Shown: positions 8,774 to 18,994, counted from the stretch's first letter. The stretch: DNA of 64,000 nt from Lachnospiraceae bacterium UBA7179 (GCA_002491195.1 DKVL01000056.1:115442-179441); one strand, 5' to 3'. Translations and numbers: made by a program. Notes: generated from the letters alone by a model not told the origin.

Positions 8774-11266
8774 ATGGACGAACAACCAAAGAAAGGCGGT
8801 GAGGATGGCGGGTTTATGCTCAAAGTCGCCACCTTTATCGTAGACAGACGCAACCTGTTTTTCCTGTTGTTTGGCATCGCGCTGATCTTTTCCGTGGTGT
8901 CCATGAACTGGGTATCAGTAGAGAACGCGCTTTCAGCGTATCTGCCGGACACAACGGAGACGAGTCAGGGTCTTGACCGCATGGAGGAGCAGTTTATCAC
9001 ATATGGCACGGCGAAGGTCATGGTGATGAATATTCCCTATGACGAGGCTGACAAGATCTATGAGGAACTTTTAGAGCTAGACAGTATCATCATGCTGGAC
9101 TTTGACAACTCAAAGAGCCACTATAATAATTTCTCGGCACTGTACAGTATCACGTTCGGATACGAAGAGACTGATGACAGGGCATTGGAAGCACTCGATG
9201 AAGTCAGGGAGATGCTCGATGGGTATGATATCTATGTATCCACTTCCATGGGCGACGCATCGGCAGAGCAGCTGGCAAAGGAAATGTCTGTGATCAGTGT
9301 GCTTGTCGCGATCGTTGTCGTTTCGGTTTTGTTGTTTACTTCGCAGACATGGGCGGAGGTGCCAGTGTTGCTTTTAACTTTCTGTTCGGCGGCGCTGATC
9401 ACCAAGGGAACAAATTTCCTGATGGGCACGATTTCCTTTGTGTCAGATTCCGTTACGATTGTATTGCAGCTTGCGCTGTCTGTGGATTATGCAGTTATTT
9501 TCTGCAACCGCTATAAGGAAGAGCATCAGACGCTTGGCATCCGGGAAGCTGATATAGTGGCACTCAGCAAGGCGATCCCGGAGATTTCTTCCAGTTCACT
9601 CACCACAGTAGGCGGTCTGATTGCGATGATGTTCATGCAGTTTGGTATTGGGCGTGATATGGCGTTCTGCCTGATTCGTGCGATCTTATTAAGTTTGCTT
9701 GCAGTATTTTTGCTGATGCCGGGACTGATCATGCTATTTGGCAAGGCGATGGATAAGACAAAGCACAAGAGTTTTATCCCGGATATTCCGTTTGTCGGAA
9801 AGTTTGCATACAAGACGAGATATATCATACCGCCGCTGTTTATCGTTGTGCTGGTTGGCGCCTATATCATTCAGTCACACTGTCCTTATGTATATGGTTA
9901 CACGCAGCTGGAAACGCCGGTGCAGAGCGATGCGATGGTGGTAGATGAGATGATTGAGGAGAGCTTTGGGGCAGAAAATTATGTGGCGCTTGTTGTTCCG
10001 GCGGGGGACTATGAGAAGGAGAGCAGGCTCTTAAAGGAGTTGGATGCCAGGCCGGAGGTCGACCACTCACAGGGACTGGCAAACACGGAGGCGATGGACG
10101 GATATATGCTGACCGACAAGCTGACCGCGCGGGATTTTTCGGAGCTGTTGGAGGTCGACTATGAGATTGCGGAACTTTTATACACGGCTTACGCGGTGAA
10201 TGATGAGAACTATGCAAAGATCATCAATGGTTTTTCCAATTACAGTGTTCCATTGATTGATATGTTTATGTTCCTTTATGACGAGGTAGATGAGGGATAT
10301 GTCACACTGGATGACGATCTGATGGATACCCTGGAGGATGCGCATACAAAGATGCAGATTGCACTCGACCAGCTGCAGGGTGAAAATTACAGCCGTATGC
10401 TGATCTATCTGACACTGCCGGAGGAGGGGGATGAGACATTCGCTTTTCTGGACGAGATGCATGAGATCGCGGGGAAGTACTATGATCAGTCGCAGGTGTT
10501 GGTTCCCGGGGAATCAACAAGCCAGTATGACCTGTATAAGACGTTCCAGAGAGACAACACAGTCGTCAATGTGGTTTCGATTCTGGCGGTGCTGGTCGTA
10601 CTGTTGTTTACCTTTATGTCAGCAGGTATGCCAGTGCTCCTGATTGCGGTTATTCAGGGTGTGATCTGGGTGAATTTTTCCTTCCCTGCGGTAGAGCAGA
10701 AGAACGTATTCTTCCTGAGTGCTATGATTGTCTCCTCTATTCAGATGGGTGCAAATATTGACTATGCGATTGTTATTTCAGGCAGATTTTTGGAAATCAA
10801 GGATAAAATGTCCAAGAAAGACGCAATTATTGAGACGATGAATTTTGCGTTCCCAACAATTGTCACATCAGGCACAATGCTTGCGCTTGCGGGTATCTTT
10901 ATCGGCCAGATGTCATCAGATGGTGCGGTGTGCGGTATCGGACAGTGCCTTGGGCGTGGTACGATCCTTTCGATCTTTACAGTTATGTTTGTTTTGCCAC
11001 AGATTCTCCTGCTGGGCGAGAAGGTAATCGACCGAACATCGTTTGCGGTGTCCATCCCGCTGAAACTGGAGCGTGTCAGTGGTCTGATGCGCGTTGACGG
11101 TCTCGTGCAGGGACAGATCAACGGTACGATCGTCGGTGAAGTACATGGTCTGGTGCGCGGCGATGCGAGCCTGTTTGTCAACATGGGCAAGCTTGAGCAG
11201 CGCGAGGATGACGGAAGTGATTTGAAGGAATTGATGCAGAAGGAGGAAGGTGAAGAAGATGCATAA
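8774..11266 (+). CDS. MMPL/RND-superfamily membrane transporter
   Basis: The 830-residue protein has the twofold RND layout: TM1 at about residues 24-44, an outside loop, a five-helix block at about 175-325, then TM7 near 352, a second loop and a five-helix block at about 605-760. The motif SVDYAVIFCNRY in repeat one and NIDYAIVISGRF in repeat two are the sterol-sensing-like TM4 and TM10 segments of MMPL proteins. These export lipids or peptides using the proton gradient. The cytoplasmic tail (about 770-805) has unusual G-x-(V/I)-x-G repeats. The gene overlaps the GLUG surface protein gene, so the two probably form one system. Confidence 0.87.
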   Translation: MDEQPKKGGEDGGFMLKVATFIVDRRNLFFLLFGIALIFSVVSMNWVSVENALSAYLPDTTETSQGLDRMEEQFITYGTAKVMVMNIPYDEADKIYEELLELDSIIMLDFDNSKSHYNNFSALYSITFGYEETDDRALEALDEVREMLDGYDIYVSTSMGDASAEQLAKEMSVISVLVAIVVVSVLLFTSQTWAEVPVLLLTFCSAALITKGTNFLMGTISFVSDSVTIVLQLALSVDYAVIFCNRYKEEHQTLGIREADIVALSKAIPEISSSSLTTVGGLIAMMFMQFGIGRDMAFCLIRAILLSLLAVFLLMPGLIMLFGKAMDKTKHKSFIPDIPFVGKFAYKTRYIIPPLFIVVLVGAYIIQSHCPYVYGYTQLETPVQSDAMVVDEMIEESFGAENYVALVVPAGDYEKESRLLKELDARPEVDHSQGLANTEAMDGYMLTDKLTARDFSELLEVDYEIAELLYTAYAVNDENYAKIINGFSNYSVPLIDMFMFLYDEVDEGYVTLDDDLMDTLEDAHTKMQIALDQLQGENYSRMLIYLTLPEEGDETFAFLDEMHEIAGKYYDQSQVLVPGESTSQYDLYKTFQRDNTVVNVVSILAVLVVLLFTFMSAGMPVLLIAVIQGVIWVNFSFPAVEQKNVFFLSAMIVSSIQMGANIDYAIVISGRFLEIKDKMSKKDAIIETMNFAFPTIVTSGTMLALAGIFIGQMSSDGAVCGIGQCLGRGTILSIFTVMFVLPQILLLGEKVIDRTSFAVSIPLKLERVSGLMRVDGLVQGQINGTIVGEVHGLVRGDASLFVNMGKLEQREDDGSDLKELMQKEEGEEDA

Positions 11267-14200
11267 AATACATAATAGACTGTTCGCTTTAACACTGGCT
11301 GCAGTGATGGTCTTTGGCACATTTCCGATTCAGAATATCCAGGCGGAGGAGACCAGGAAGACGCAGGCTGATCTGCCAGAAGATGAGATCAGGTATGAGA
11401 GGATTGATATTAGCACGGCAGAACAGTTTGCAGACTTTGCATCGCAATGCTATCTTGATTCCTGGTCAGAAAATAAATATGTAAGTCTGAAGGCAGATAT
11501 TGACCTTACGGGAACGGATATTTGTGTAGTTCCAGTATTTAATGGAATATTTGACGGTGTGGGGCACACAATTTCCGGGTTTGACTATGTGGGCGATGGA
11601 TATGTTGTGGGATTGTTCCGCTATGTGGAAAGCCACGGGTTGATACAAAACCTGACATTAAAGGGAAATATTGAGTCCGAGAACCAGAAGGAGTGTATTG
11701 GCAGTCTCTGTGGTGTGAACTATGGGAGGATCAAGAACTGCACGTTTCAGGGAACTGTGAGCGGTCGTGATACAGTTGGCGGCATTGCAGGCATTAACGG
11801 AGATACGGGCGTGATCATCGGGTGTGCCGCAAAGGGAAGGATCACAGGGTATTACTCGACAGGAGGAATTGTTGGAATCAATCATGGTATCTTAAACTAC
11901 TGTTCCAATCGTGCTGGAATCAATGATAACAACGAGTGGGTTGAGGAAGACGATGAGATGGGAACTGGCATGGGGATCATTGAGAGTCTGGCAGGTGAGG
12001 ATGATAATGAATTGTACAGTGGCGTTGATACAGGCGGTATCGCCGGATTCTCAGACGGCACGATCGAAAGGTGCACCAACTCGGGTACAGTAGGATACGA
12101 GCATACCGGTTATAATATCGGCGGAATTGTCGGGCGTCAGTCAGGCATCGTGTCGCTTTGTACCAATAATGGTGCGGTATATGGACGCAAGGACATTGGC
12201 GGCATCGTAGGACAGATGGAGCCTTTTATCGAGATCAATGAGGCGGAATCCCTCAGAAATGCGGTTGATAAGCTGCATGACCTGATTGATAAGACGATCA
12301 ATGATATGCAGGCGACGAAAAATGGCGTGAAACGCGATTTTGACACACTGACTTCCTTCAGCGACGGCGCAGTGGATGCAGCGGATGCCCTTGCAGACCA
12401 GATCGGTGATTTCGTGGATGACAATCTTGACCAGGCGCAGTCATTGACGGATCGTCTGGATCATATGATGGAAATGACTCCCGGGGTGTTTGACGATTTC
12501 GAAGCGGCGGAAAACAGCTTTACCAATGCTGTGAACGCCATGAAGGAGATCGCGGAAGACCTGGGAAATATAACGGATATCAGTGATGATTCGTATGACT
12601 TGTCAAAGGACAAGAGAATTACGATCCTTCATACGGTTGGCGGGAATATCTTTCCTGATTCCTATAATCCTAAGGCGGGGGATCGGGTAACGCTCAATGT
12701 AGTGAAGGATACTCCGGAGGGTGCATATCAGTTATCGAATCTCAAAGTGTATCATGTTACAAGTGGTGCAGAAGTGGAAGTTACTTCCGATTCATCAGGT
12801 TCGATAGAGAAGTATACTTTTACAATGCCGGAAGGGAATGAAAATGTGCGGGTTGAGGCATATTTTGAGCCAAATGACGGGATTGCAGTTGCAAACCCTG
12901 AAGACTCTGCAGATGATCGTTCTGAGATCGAAGAGATCATTGAGACAGAAGAACAGGAGGAAGACACAGCGGTTCAAGGCAGTGAAGAAGAATCTGAGAC
13001 AGAAAAAACGGATACAGCAGATTCCAATACAGAAACTACAGAGCCGACCGATACCGGTACACAGACGCCCACGGACACAGCGGATTCCGATTCGGAAGGC
13101 AAAGAGTCAACAGACAGTTCCGGTACAGGAGCTGACAATACAGGTTCAACAGACAGTTCCGATACAGGAGCTGACAATACAGGTTCAACAGACAGTTCCG
13201 ATACAGGAGCTGACAATGCGGGTTCAACAGGCAGTTCCGATACAGGAGCTGACAATACAGGTTCAACAGACAGTTCCGGTACAGGAGTTGACAATACAGG
13301 TTCAACAGGCAGTTCCGATACAGGAGCTGACAATACAGGTTCAACAGGCAGTTCCGGTACAGGAGCTGACAATACAGGTTCAACAGACAGTTCCAGTACA
13401 GGAGCTGACAATACAGTGACAACAGACAGTTCCAATACAGGAGCTGAAAACGCTAAGTCAACAGAATCGTCCGAACAGCCTGATGATACAGTGCAGTTGT
13501 TATATCTGGATGGAGATGCGGGTTCTTCCAGCATCAGGATCCGCTCAAACCTGTCAGGAAACGCCAATTGTTTTGTCAATATGAAAACTGGTGAGTCTGA
13601 AGGTCGGGCAACAATTACAGTGGAACCGTCAGGGGGATATACGGTAGATTCTGTGAAGTTAAATGATTCTCAGATATCGCCTGAGAGCGGAAATACATAT
13701 TCGTTCCCGATCAATGATCAGGACGACTACGATGTGTGGATCAATTTTAAAAAGGTGACAACCAAATCGGGCGCTGTGGACAATGCAAGGACAGAGATTA
13801 AAAATGCAGTTCGCGAAGCGCAGGATGCTGCCAATAACATTAACAATAGTAATCCTGGCACAAATATAACGGAACTGCAGAGAATGTTGTCTGCCACTAC
13901 GACGATCATGGAGAATACGATGATTCTGGCAGACATCTATGGCGATCAGGCAGCGGATTCTCTCAAGGCAGTAAACGAGGACCTTAAGGATACATCAGAC
14001 CATTTAAAAAGTGCGATCGATGCCTTAAAGTCAGCGACAAGGCGTACAAGCGACATTGCTGATTACATGAATGGACTGCCCGATATCAGCTTTACGAAAC
14101 TGGGCGCGATGTATGATTACAACAGGATCAATCTCAATAACTATCTTCATGGAATCAGCGACAGTTTAAAGAATCTAAGCAACAACGCATCCGGGTATTC

Positions 14201-15710
14201 CGATGTGGTTAACGCGGATCTGAAGGCTGTAAACGATCAGGTCAATGTTGTATTCAATCTTCTGGCTGACAGGCTGACAGATGCCCAGAAGCTGGATCTC
14301 GAGGAGGTCTACGAGGAGGTTGACGATGAGGATCTTGATTCCATAACAACAGGAAAGGCAGAGTCCTGCAGTAACAAAGGTTTCATAAAGGGTGACATCA
14401 ATGTAGGTGGTATCGCAGGCTCGATGTCGATCGACGATGAGGACCTGGAAGATAGTGCGGCTGGCAAAGTTGAGTATCAGATTGGCAGGCGCTATATCAC
14501 AAAGTGTCTTGTGACAGACAGTGTCAATGAAGGTTATATTACATCTAAGAAAGATGGTGCGGGTGGCATCTGCGGATATATGAACCATGGTATTATTGTC
14601 AATTCAGAGAGTTATGGGAGCGTGGAAAGCACTGAGGGAGACTACGTGGGTGGTATCTGCGGAGAGTCCTTTACGATCATCAAAAGCTGTTATGCATTGT
14701 GTTCTGTTTCAGGCAACAGGAACGTAGGCGGTATTGCCGGATATGCGGATACTCTGAAAAATTGTTATTCTATGGCAGATGTAAAGTCAGAAAATGGCAG
14801 GGCAGGAGCGATCGCAGGACAGATTTCAGAGTATGATCAGGTTGGTGCGACGACAGAGGATCCATCTGGAGAGACGGTTGAGACAAAAGTTGCAGATAAC
14901 TATTATGTGGGTGAAGGCGTTCATGGCATTGATAATATCAGCTATATGGGAATGGCGGAACCGATCAGCTATCAGGATCTGCTGGCAGTGGAGCAGCTTC
15001 CGGCACAGTTCTGGCATCTCAAGGTTATTTATAAGATAGAGGATACGTACCTTGGTTCCGAGGAGGTAGAATATGGCAGGAAACTGGATCAGTTAAACTT
15101 TCCACAGATACCCGGCAAGGAAGGGTTTTATGGAGAATGGCCTGATGTGTCGGATCTGATCATGAATGGAACGATCGTTGTCGAGGCAGAGTATAAGGAC
15201 ACTGTAACTGTAGTAAAGAGTGACGGCGATGAGGACAGTACGGGGGAAAGCCAATGGCGGAGACCGTACGCCCTGGTCGAGGATGCTTTTACAGAGAGTA
15301 CGATATTAAATGCCAGGATCAGTGACAGGACTCCTCCAGAAGAAGCTGCCGAAAAACAATATGTAGTATATGAGGTGAAACTGGAAAACAGCGGCATCAA
15401 AGAGACGGATACCTTTGCATTAAGACTTCTGAACCCTTATGAGGATGCAGTTGTCTATGGGTACAAGGATGGTGCATGGGTGGCATTAGAGAGTAAGAGC
15501 AGAGGACAGTACCTACAGGTTGATATGACCGGTACCCAACAAGATTTTTGTATTGTGGAGAATCCGTCGAATCTGGTACTCATGATTCTTTGTGCAGTCG
15601 CAGCAGTGGTTGTCCTGGTTCTGCTGATCGTTTTGATCAAGAAGGGCATGGCACGCAGAAAGCGGCGGCGACAGAAGAAAGCGGAGGAAAAAGCAGAGGA
15701 ATCGGATTAA
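11259..15710 (+). CDS. Large membrane-anchored surface protein with GLUG repeats
   Basis: This 1483-residue protein has a signal peptide (about residues 1-31, ending near IQAEE) and a C-terminal membrane helix (about 1437-1460) with a very basic tail, so most of it is outside the cell. GLUG-type repeats (GGIAGINGD, GGIVGINHG, GGIVGRQSG) fill about 168-318, then a helical segment, a small beta domain, a Ser/Asp/Thr-rich linker with nine 13-residue repeats (617-733), a second beta domain, a second helical segment and a second GLUG block (about 1037-1190). There is no LPXTG motif. The ATG at 11259 is chosen; a GTG at 11250 is too close to the AGGAGG. It overlaps the MMPL gene. Confidence 0.82.
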   Translation: MHKIHNRLFALTLAAVMVFGTFPIQNIQAEETRKTQADLPEDEIRYERIDISTAEQFADFASQCYLDSWSENKYVSLKADIDLTGTDICVVPVFNGIFDGVGHTISGFDYVGDGYVVGLFRYVESHGLIQNLTLKGNIESENQKECIGSLCGVNYGRIKNCTFQGTVSGRDTVGGIAGINGDTGVIIGCAAKGRITGYYSTGGIVGINHGILNYCSNRAGINDNNEWVEEDDEMGTGMGIIESLAGEDDNELYSGVDTGGIAGFSDGTIERCTNSGTVGYEHTGYNIGGIVGRQSGIVSLCTNNGAVYGRKDIGGIVGQMEPFIEINEAESLRNAVDKLHDLIDKTINDMQATKNGVKRDFDTLTSFSDGAVDAADALADQIGDFVDDNLDQAQSLTDRLDHMMEMTPGVFDDFEAAENSFTNAVNAMKEIAEDLGNITDISDDSYDLSKDKRITILHTVGGNIFPDSYNPKAGDRVTLNVVKDTPEGAYQLSNLKVYHVTSGAEVEVTSDSSGSIEKYTFTMPEGNENVRVEAYFEPNDGIAVANPEDSADDRSEIEEIIETEEQEEDTAVQGSEEESETEKTDTADSNTETTEPTDTGTQTPTDTADSDSEGKESTDSSGTGADNTGSTDSSDTGADNTGSTDSSDTGADNAGSTGSSDTGADNTGSTDSSGTGVDNTGSTGSSDTGADNTGSTGSSGTGADNTGSTDSSSTGADNTVTTDSSNTGAENAKSTESSEQPDDTVQLLYLDGDAGSSSIRIRSNLSGNANCFVNMKTGESEGRATITVEPSGGYTVDSVKLNDSQISPESGNTYSFPINDQDDYDVWINFKKVTTKSGAVDNARTEIKNAVREAQDAANNINNSNPGTNITELQRMLSATTTIMENTMILADIYGDQAADSLKAVNEDLKDTSDHLKSAIDALKSATRRTSDIADYMNGLPDISFTKLGAMYDYNRINLNNYLHGISDSLKNLSNNASGYSDVVNADLKAVNDQVNVVFNLLADRLTDAQKLDLEEVYEEVDDEDLDSITTGKAESCSNKGFIKGDINVGGIAGSMSIDDEDLEDSAAGKVEYQIGRRYITKCLVTDSVNEGYITSKKDGAGGICGYMNHGIIVNSESYGSVESTEGDYVGGICGESFTIIKSCYALCSVSGNRNVGGIAGYADTLKNCYSMADVKSENGRAGAIAGQISEYDQVGATTEDPSGETVETKVADNYYVGEGVHGIDNISYMGMAEPISYQDLLAVEQLPAQFWHLKVIYKIEDTYLGSEEVEYGRKLDQLNFPQIPGKEGFYGEWPDVSDLIMNGTIVVEAEYKDTVTVVKSDGDEDSTGESQWRRPYALVEDAFTESTILNARISDRTPPEEAAEKQYVVYEVKLENSGIKETDTFALRLLNPYEDAVVYGYKDGAWVALESKSRGQYLQVDMTGTQQDFCIVENPSNLVLMILCAVAAVVVLVLLIVLIKKGMARRKRRRQKKAEEKAEESD
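13107..13457 (+). repeat. 39-bp in-frame minisatellite (nine units)
   Basis: Nine consecutive 39-bp units encode variants of TGSTDSSDTGADN within the surface protein. Most units differ by one to four bases, while the last is more diverged (TVTTDSSNTGAEN). The length is exactly 9 x 39 bp, so gain or loss of a unit keeps the frame. The encoded stretch is acidic and probably an unstructured spacer between two beta domains. Confidence 0.92.
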
Positions 15711-15713
15711 AAT

Positions 15714-15739
15714 AAAAAAGACGCGTCAGCGTCTTTTTT
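15714..15739. terminator. Bidirectional Rho-independent terminator
   Basis: AAAAAAGACGC (15714-15724) pairs with GCGTCTTTTTT (15729-15739) around a GTCA loop. The A-run on one side and T-run on the other let it work in both directions, between the convergent surface protein gene and the histidine kinase gene. Confidence 0.9.
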
Positions 15740-18700
15740 ATTTGAGGATTGTTTTTAAAGTATTCATCAGGTTATCGATATTAATCGGTTTTGCGATGTG
15801 TCCGTTCATGCCGCTTCGCAGTGCTTCCTGCTTATCCTCCTCAAATGCGTTGGCAGTCATTGCGAGAATTGGAATTGATGCAAGCTGTGGATCCTCAAGA
15901 CTGCGGATCACCCGGGTTGCCTCATAACCATTCATGACAGGCATCTGTACATCCATCAGGATCAACTGGTAATATCCTGGCCTGGATTCCTTTAACTTAT
16001 CAATTGCCACTTGCCCGTTGCCAGCAATCTCTACCGAAAATCCAGCTTCCTGCAAGATCTCTGCGGCTATCTCCTGGTTCAGTTCATTATCCTCTACAAG
16101 CAGGAGGCGTTCCGCGTGAAATGGGGCGGATTTGATAAAATTGTCGGTCTTATGTTCATTTCCGGCGCTTGTGACGGAGTGCAGGCATTCTCTAAGTTCA
16201 GACAGGAACAGCGGCTTGCTGCAAAAGGCTGTGATTCCGGCTTCTTTTGCTTCCTCCTCGATGTCCTCCCAGTTGTATGCAGTCAGCACGATGATTGGCG
16301 CATTTCCGCCGGTTTCTTTCTGGATTCTGCGCGCTACTTCGATTCCGTTCATGTCAGGCAGCAGCCAGTCAACAATGTAGACAGAGTAGCAGTCTTTGCG
16401 TGTGACTGCCTGATGGGTGCGCAGCACAGCCTCTTTTCCGGACAAGGTCCATTCCGCGCGCATTCCGATCTGCTGCAGCATATAGGAAACACTGTCGCAG
16501 GTGTTAAAGTCGTCGTCCACGACAAGGGCGCGGCATCCTTGCAGTTCCGGGATCAGAGGTGATTCCTTGGCTTCTGAACTGACGCGGAAGGTGAAGGTGA
16601 CAGTAAATTCTGAGCCGACATTCTGTTTGCTGGTCACACTGATCGTACCATTCATCATCGTGACAATGTTCTTGGTGATCGCCATCCCAAGACCGGTTCC
16701 CTGGATACCGCTGATGGTGGAGTTGCGTTCCCGTTCGAATGGCTCAAAAATGTGGGCAACAAATTCCTCGCTCATGCCAATACCCGTATCCTTGACCTGA
16801 AATTCGTATGTGGCGTACCCTTCCTGGGCCACGGCTTTTTCTGTGACTTTGATACTGACGATTCCGCCGGCAGTTGTGTACTTGACAGCGTTATTCATCA
16901 GGTTTAACAGTACCTGATTCAGACGCAGTCTGTCGCAATAGATATTTTCATGCTGTACATCGATGGCGTCCATGTACAGCTCAAGCTGTTTGGAATGAAT
17001 GTCGGCCTGTATGATATTGCGCAGCCCATGCAGGATTTCCGGAAGGCTGCAGAGCTGTTCTGACAGCTGCATCTTGCCGCTCTCAATGTGGCTCATGTCG
17101 AGGACATTGTTGATCAGGTTCAGCAGATGGTTCCCTGAGGTCATGATCTTCTTGAGATATCCCTCAACCTGCTCTGGGTGGTCAAGGCGGCTGAGAGCCA
17201 GCGTCGTGAAACCAATGATCGCGTTCATCGGAGTCCGGATGTCATGCGACATATTGGAGAGAAAGACACTTTTGGCCTTGTTCGCACGGTTGGCCTGAAT
17301 CAGCGCGTCCTCCAGAATGGTATTTTTTTCCATTTCACTGCGCGTTTCCTCGTCGATGCTGTGAAATCCGAGAACGATTCTACAATGTTCACTCCAGTCT
17401 CCCGCACAGACAGCCTTCATCTGGAAGTAGCGCATCTCCTCGTGACAGATCGTGCGGTAATTGACAATATATGTTTTCCTCTCAGCGAGTCTCTGCATCA
17501 GAATTTCGCGCGAGAGAGCCTGCCGCATCATATCCTGATCTTCCGCATAGACACAGGCGTCTATGTATTTTGCGAGATTGTCATCAAGGGACAACTCACC
17601 GGAAAAGAGTTTGTCTAAAATATGATATTTACATTCATTGATCCGAAGGACGTTCCCGATTCCTGTGTCCAGATCAAAGAAACATACAAGATTGTAGTCG
17701 GTACTCAGAGCCTGGACCAGCTCTAACTGGCGTCTTTCAGTTTCCTGACGCTCTGCCTCCTCGCGCAGACGCTGTGTAGTGCAGTCCAGAAGGAAACGCT
17801 GGTAGAACAATTCGCCGTTTTCCTCCATCAGCTTGATATTTCCCATGATGTGCAGCAGGTCTCCGTTGTCGTGCCGCACGCGGTATGCGACATTGACGCT
17901 GTCCCCTTCTTTTTGCAGGGACCGGATGCTATTGCGCAAGGCTGCCCGGTCTTCCTCCACAACGGACGATGCAATCATGTTAAAACCGGATTTTACAAGG
18001 TCCTCCTGTGACTGATAACCCAGAATCTTGAGCGCGGCGCCGTTTACACTGATGATCCTGGAGCCGTCGACGGTGTGGCACAGGATACCGCAGTCCATCG
18101 TGGTGAACAGTGTCTCTAGAGTTTTTGTCTTGGAGATGAGCTGCTGCTTGTAATCATTTTCCAGTGTGATGTCAATGCCGACGCCCACGGTGCCCATAAC
18201 GCTTCCATCGAGGTCGTACAGTGGGGATTTGTATGTGGTGAGCAGTCTGGTACCATCTTTTGTCTGGACTGTTTCCTCAGAGATACAGGTTTTTCGCTGG
18301 CTCATGACTTCACGTTCTGATTCTATACACGCGGGATCGTCGTGTTCGACGCCCCAGATGTAAGCGTGGCGCTGACCTTCTACCTGCGTTTTGGTCTTGT
18401 TGACCGTGATGCAGAAACTGTCATTGACTTTCTCGTGGACACCGTCTTTGGTCTTGTACCAGATCAGGTTGGGCACGCTGTTGATGGTGGCTTCGAGATA
18501 CTGGTTCGTCTGCCAGTAATCCTTGCGCATTTTGTAGTGCTGCTGCCATCTTGTAAAGCGGAATTTCAGCTCCTCATCAGACAGTGGAAGCGTCCAGATG
18601 TCATAAACTGCGGACAGGCAGTCAGTCAGGCTGGCCAGAGCGTCAAACTGTTCTTTGTCCACGAGTACGATCAGTTCTGCGTCATGCCTTTTACCTGAAA

Positions 18701-18902
18701 GCAGTGTCCGTACCGCCTGGACGGCATCCGTGCCGCTTAGATCCGCCAGGATGACATCGCCTTTTGAGAGCTGTGTTTCAGAAGGCGTCCGGCTCTCAAT
18801 GTACTCATGTGTAAAGTGCTCTAATGGGGGTAAATCTTCAATTTGTTGAAATAGTCTGTGCTCGCTTCCTAAAAATAAGAAGTTTATATGGCAATGGTAC
18901 AT
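15738..18902 (-). CDS. Hybrid sensor histidine kinase with two receiver domains
   Basis: The 1054-residue protein starts at the ATG at 18902, which has GGGAGGA 6 nt upstream; a longer reading frame to 18944 lacks such a site. Domains in order: a degenerate receiver-like domain (about 1-115), PAS domains at about 125-240 and 245-370, a further PAS-like region (about 375-525), HisKA with SHDIRTPMNAIIGF (phospho-His near 553), HATPase with LNLMNNAVKY and GTGLGMAI, a receiver with DWLLPDMNG and a C-terminal receiver with DVQMPVMNGYEA. No transmembrane helix is seen, so sensing is probably cytoplasmic. No separate response regulator gene lies beside it. A role in controlling the locus is possible but unproven. 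Confidence 0.93.
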   Translation of the reverse strand: MYHCHINFLFLGSEHRLFQQIEDLPPLEHFTHEYIESRTPSETQLSKGDVILADLSGTDAVQAVRTLLSGKRHDAELIVLVDKEQFDALASLTDCLSAVYDIWTLPLSDEELKFRFTRWQQHYKMRKDYWQTNQYLEATINSVPNLIWYKTKDGVHEKVNDSFCITVNKTKTQVEGQRHAYIWGVEHDDPACIESEREVMSQRKTCISEETVQTKDGTRLLTTYKSPLYDLDGSVMGTVGVGIDITLENDYKQQLISKTKTLETLFTTMDCGILCHTVDGSRIISVNGAALKILGYQSQEDLVKSGFNMIASSVVEEDRAALRNSIRSLQKEGDSVNVAYRVRHDNGDLLHIMGNIKLMEENGELFYQRFLLDCTTQRLREEAERQETERRQLELVQALSTDYNLVCFFDLDTGIGNVLRINECKYHILDKLFSGELSLDDNLAKYIDACVYAEDQDMMRQALSREILMQRLAERKTYIVNYRTICHEEMRYFQMKAVCAGDWSEHCRIVLGFHSIDEETRSEMEKNTILEDALIQANRANKAKSVFLSNMSHDIRTPMNAIIGFTTLALSRLDHPEQVEGYLKKIMTSGNHLLNLINNVLDMSHIESGKMQLSEQLCSLPEILHGLRNIIQADIHSKQLELYMDAIDVQHENIYCDRLRLNQVLLNLMNNAVKYTTAGGIVSIKVTEKAVAQEGYATYEFQVKDTGIGMSEEFVAHIFEPFERERNSTISGIQGTGLGMAITKNIVTMMNGTISVTSKQNVGSEFTVTFTFRVSSEAKESPLIPELQGCRALVVDDDFNTCDSVSYMLQQIGMRAEWTLSGKEAVLRTHQAVTRKDCYSVYIVDWLLPDMNGIEVARRIQKETGGNAPIIVLTAYNWEDIEEEAKEAGITAFCSKPLFLSELRECLHSVTSAGNEHKTDNFIKSAPFHAERLLLVEDNELNQEIAAEILQEAGFSVEIAGNGQVAIDKLKESRPGYYQLILMDVQMPVMNGYEATRVIRSLEDPQLASIPILAMTANAFEEDKQEALRSGMNGHIAKPINIDNLMNTLKTILK

Positions 18903-18965
18903 ATGAAATCCTCCCATGGATTCGGTTTGTTTTCGTGTGTTCAAAATCCGTTATTTCTACTTTAT

Positions 18966-18994
18966 ATTTTAGCAATCATGGAAATCGATGTCAA
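18966..18994 (-). promoter_or_regulatory. Sigma-A-type promoter of the hybrid kinase
   Basis: On the minus strand a perfect TTGACA box (18989-18994) is followed after 17 bp by TAAAAT (18966-18971). Transcription would start near 18959, giving a leader of about 57 nt. Confidence 0.85.

Noticed and set aside
9867..10520. Several minus-strand frames inside the MMPL gene
   Set aside because: Pro/Ser/His-rich sequence typical of a shadow of a GC-balanced coding region.
13107..13457. The 39-bp repeats as a CRISPR array
   Set aside because: Units are directly adjacent with no unique spacers and are translated in frame.
12838..13579. Long frames in other phases over the 39-bp repeats
   Set aside because: They come from the repeats being a multiple of 3 bp, which keeps every phase open. 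Only one phase continues into the surface protein.
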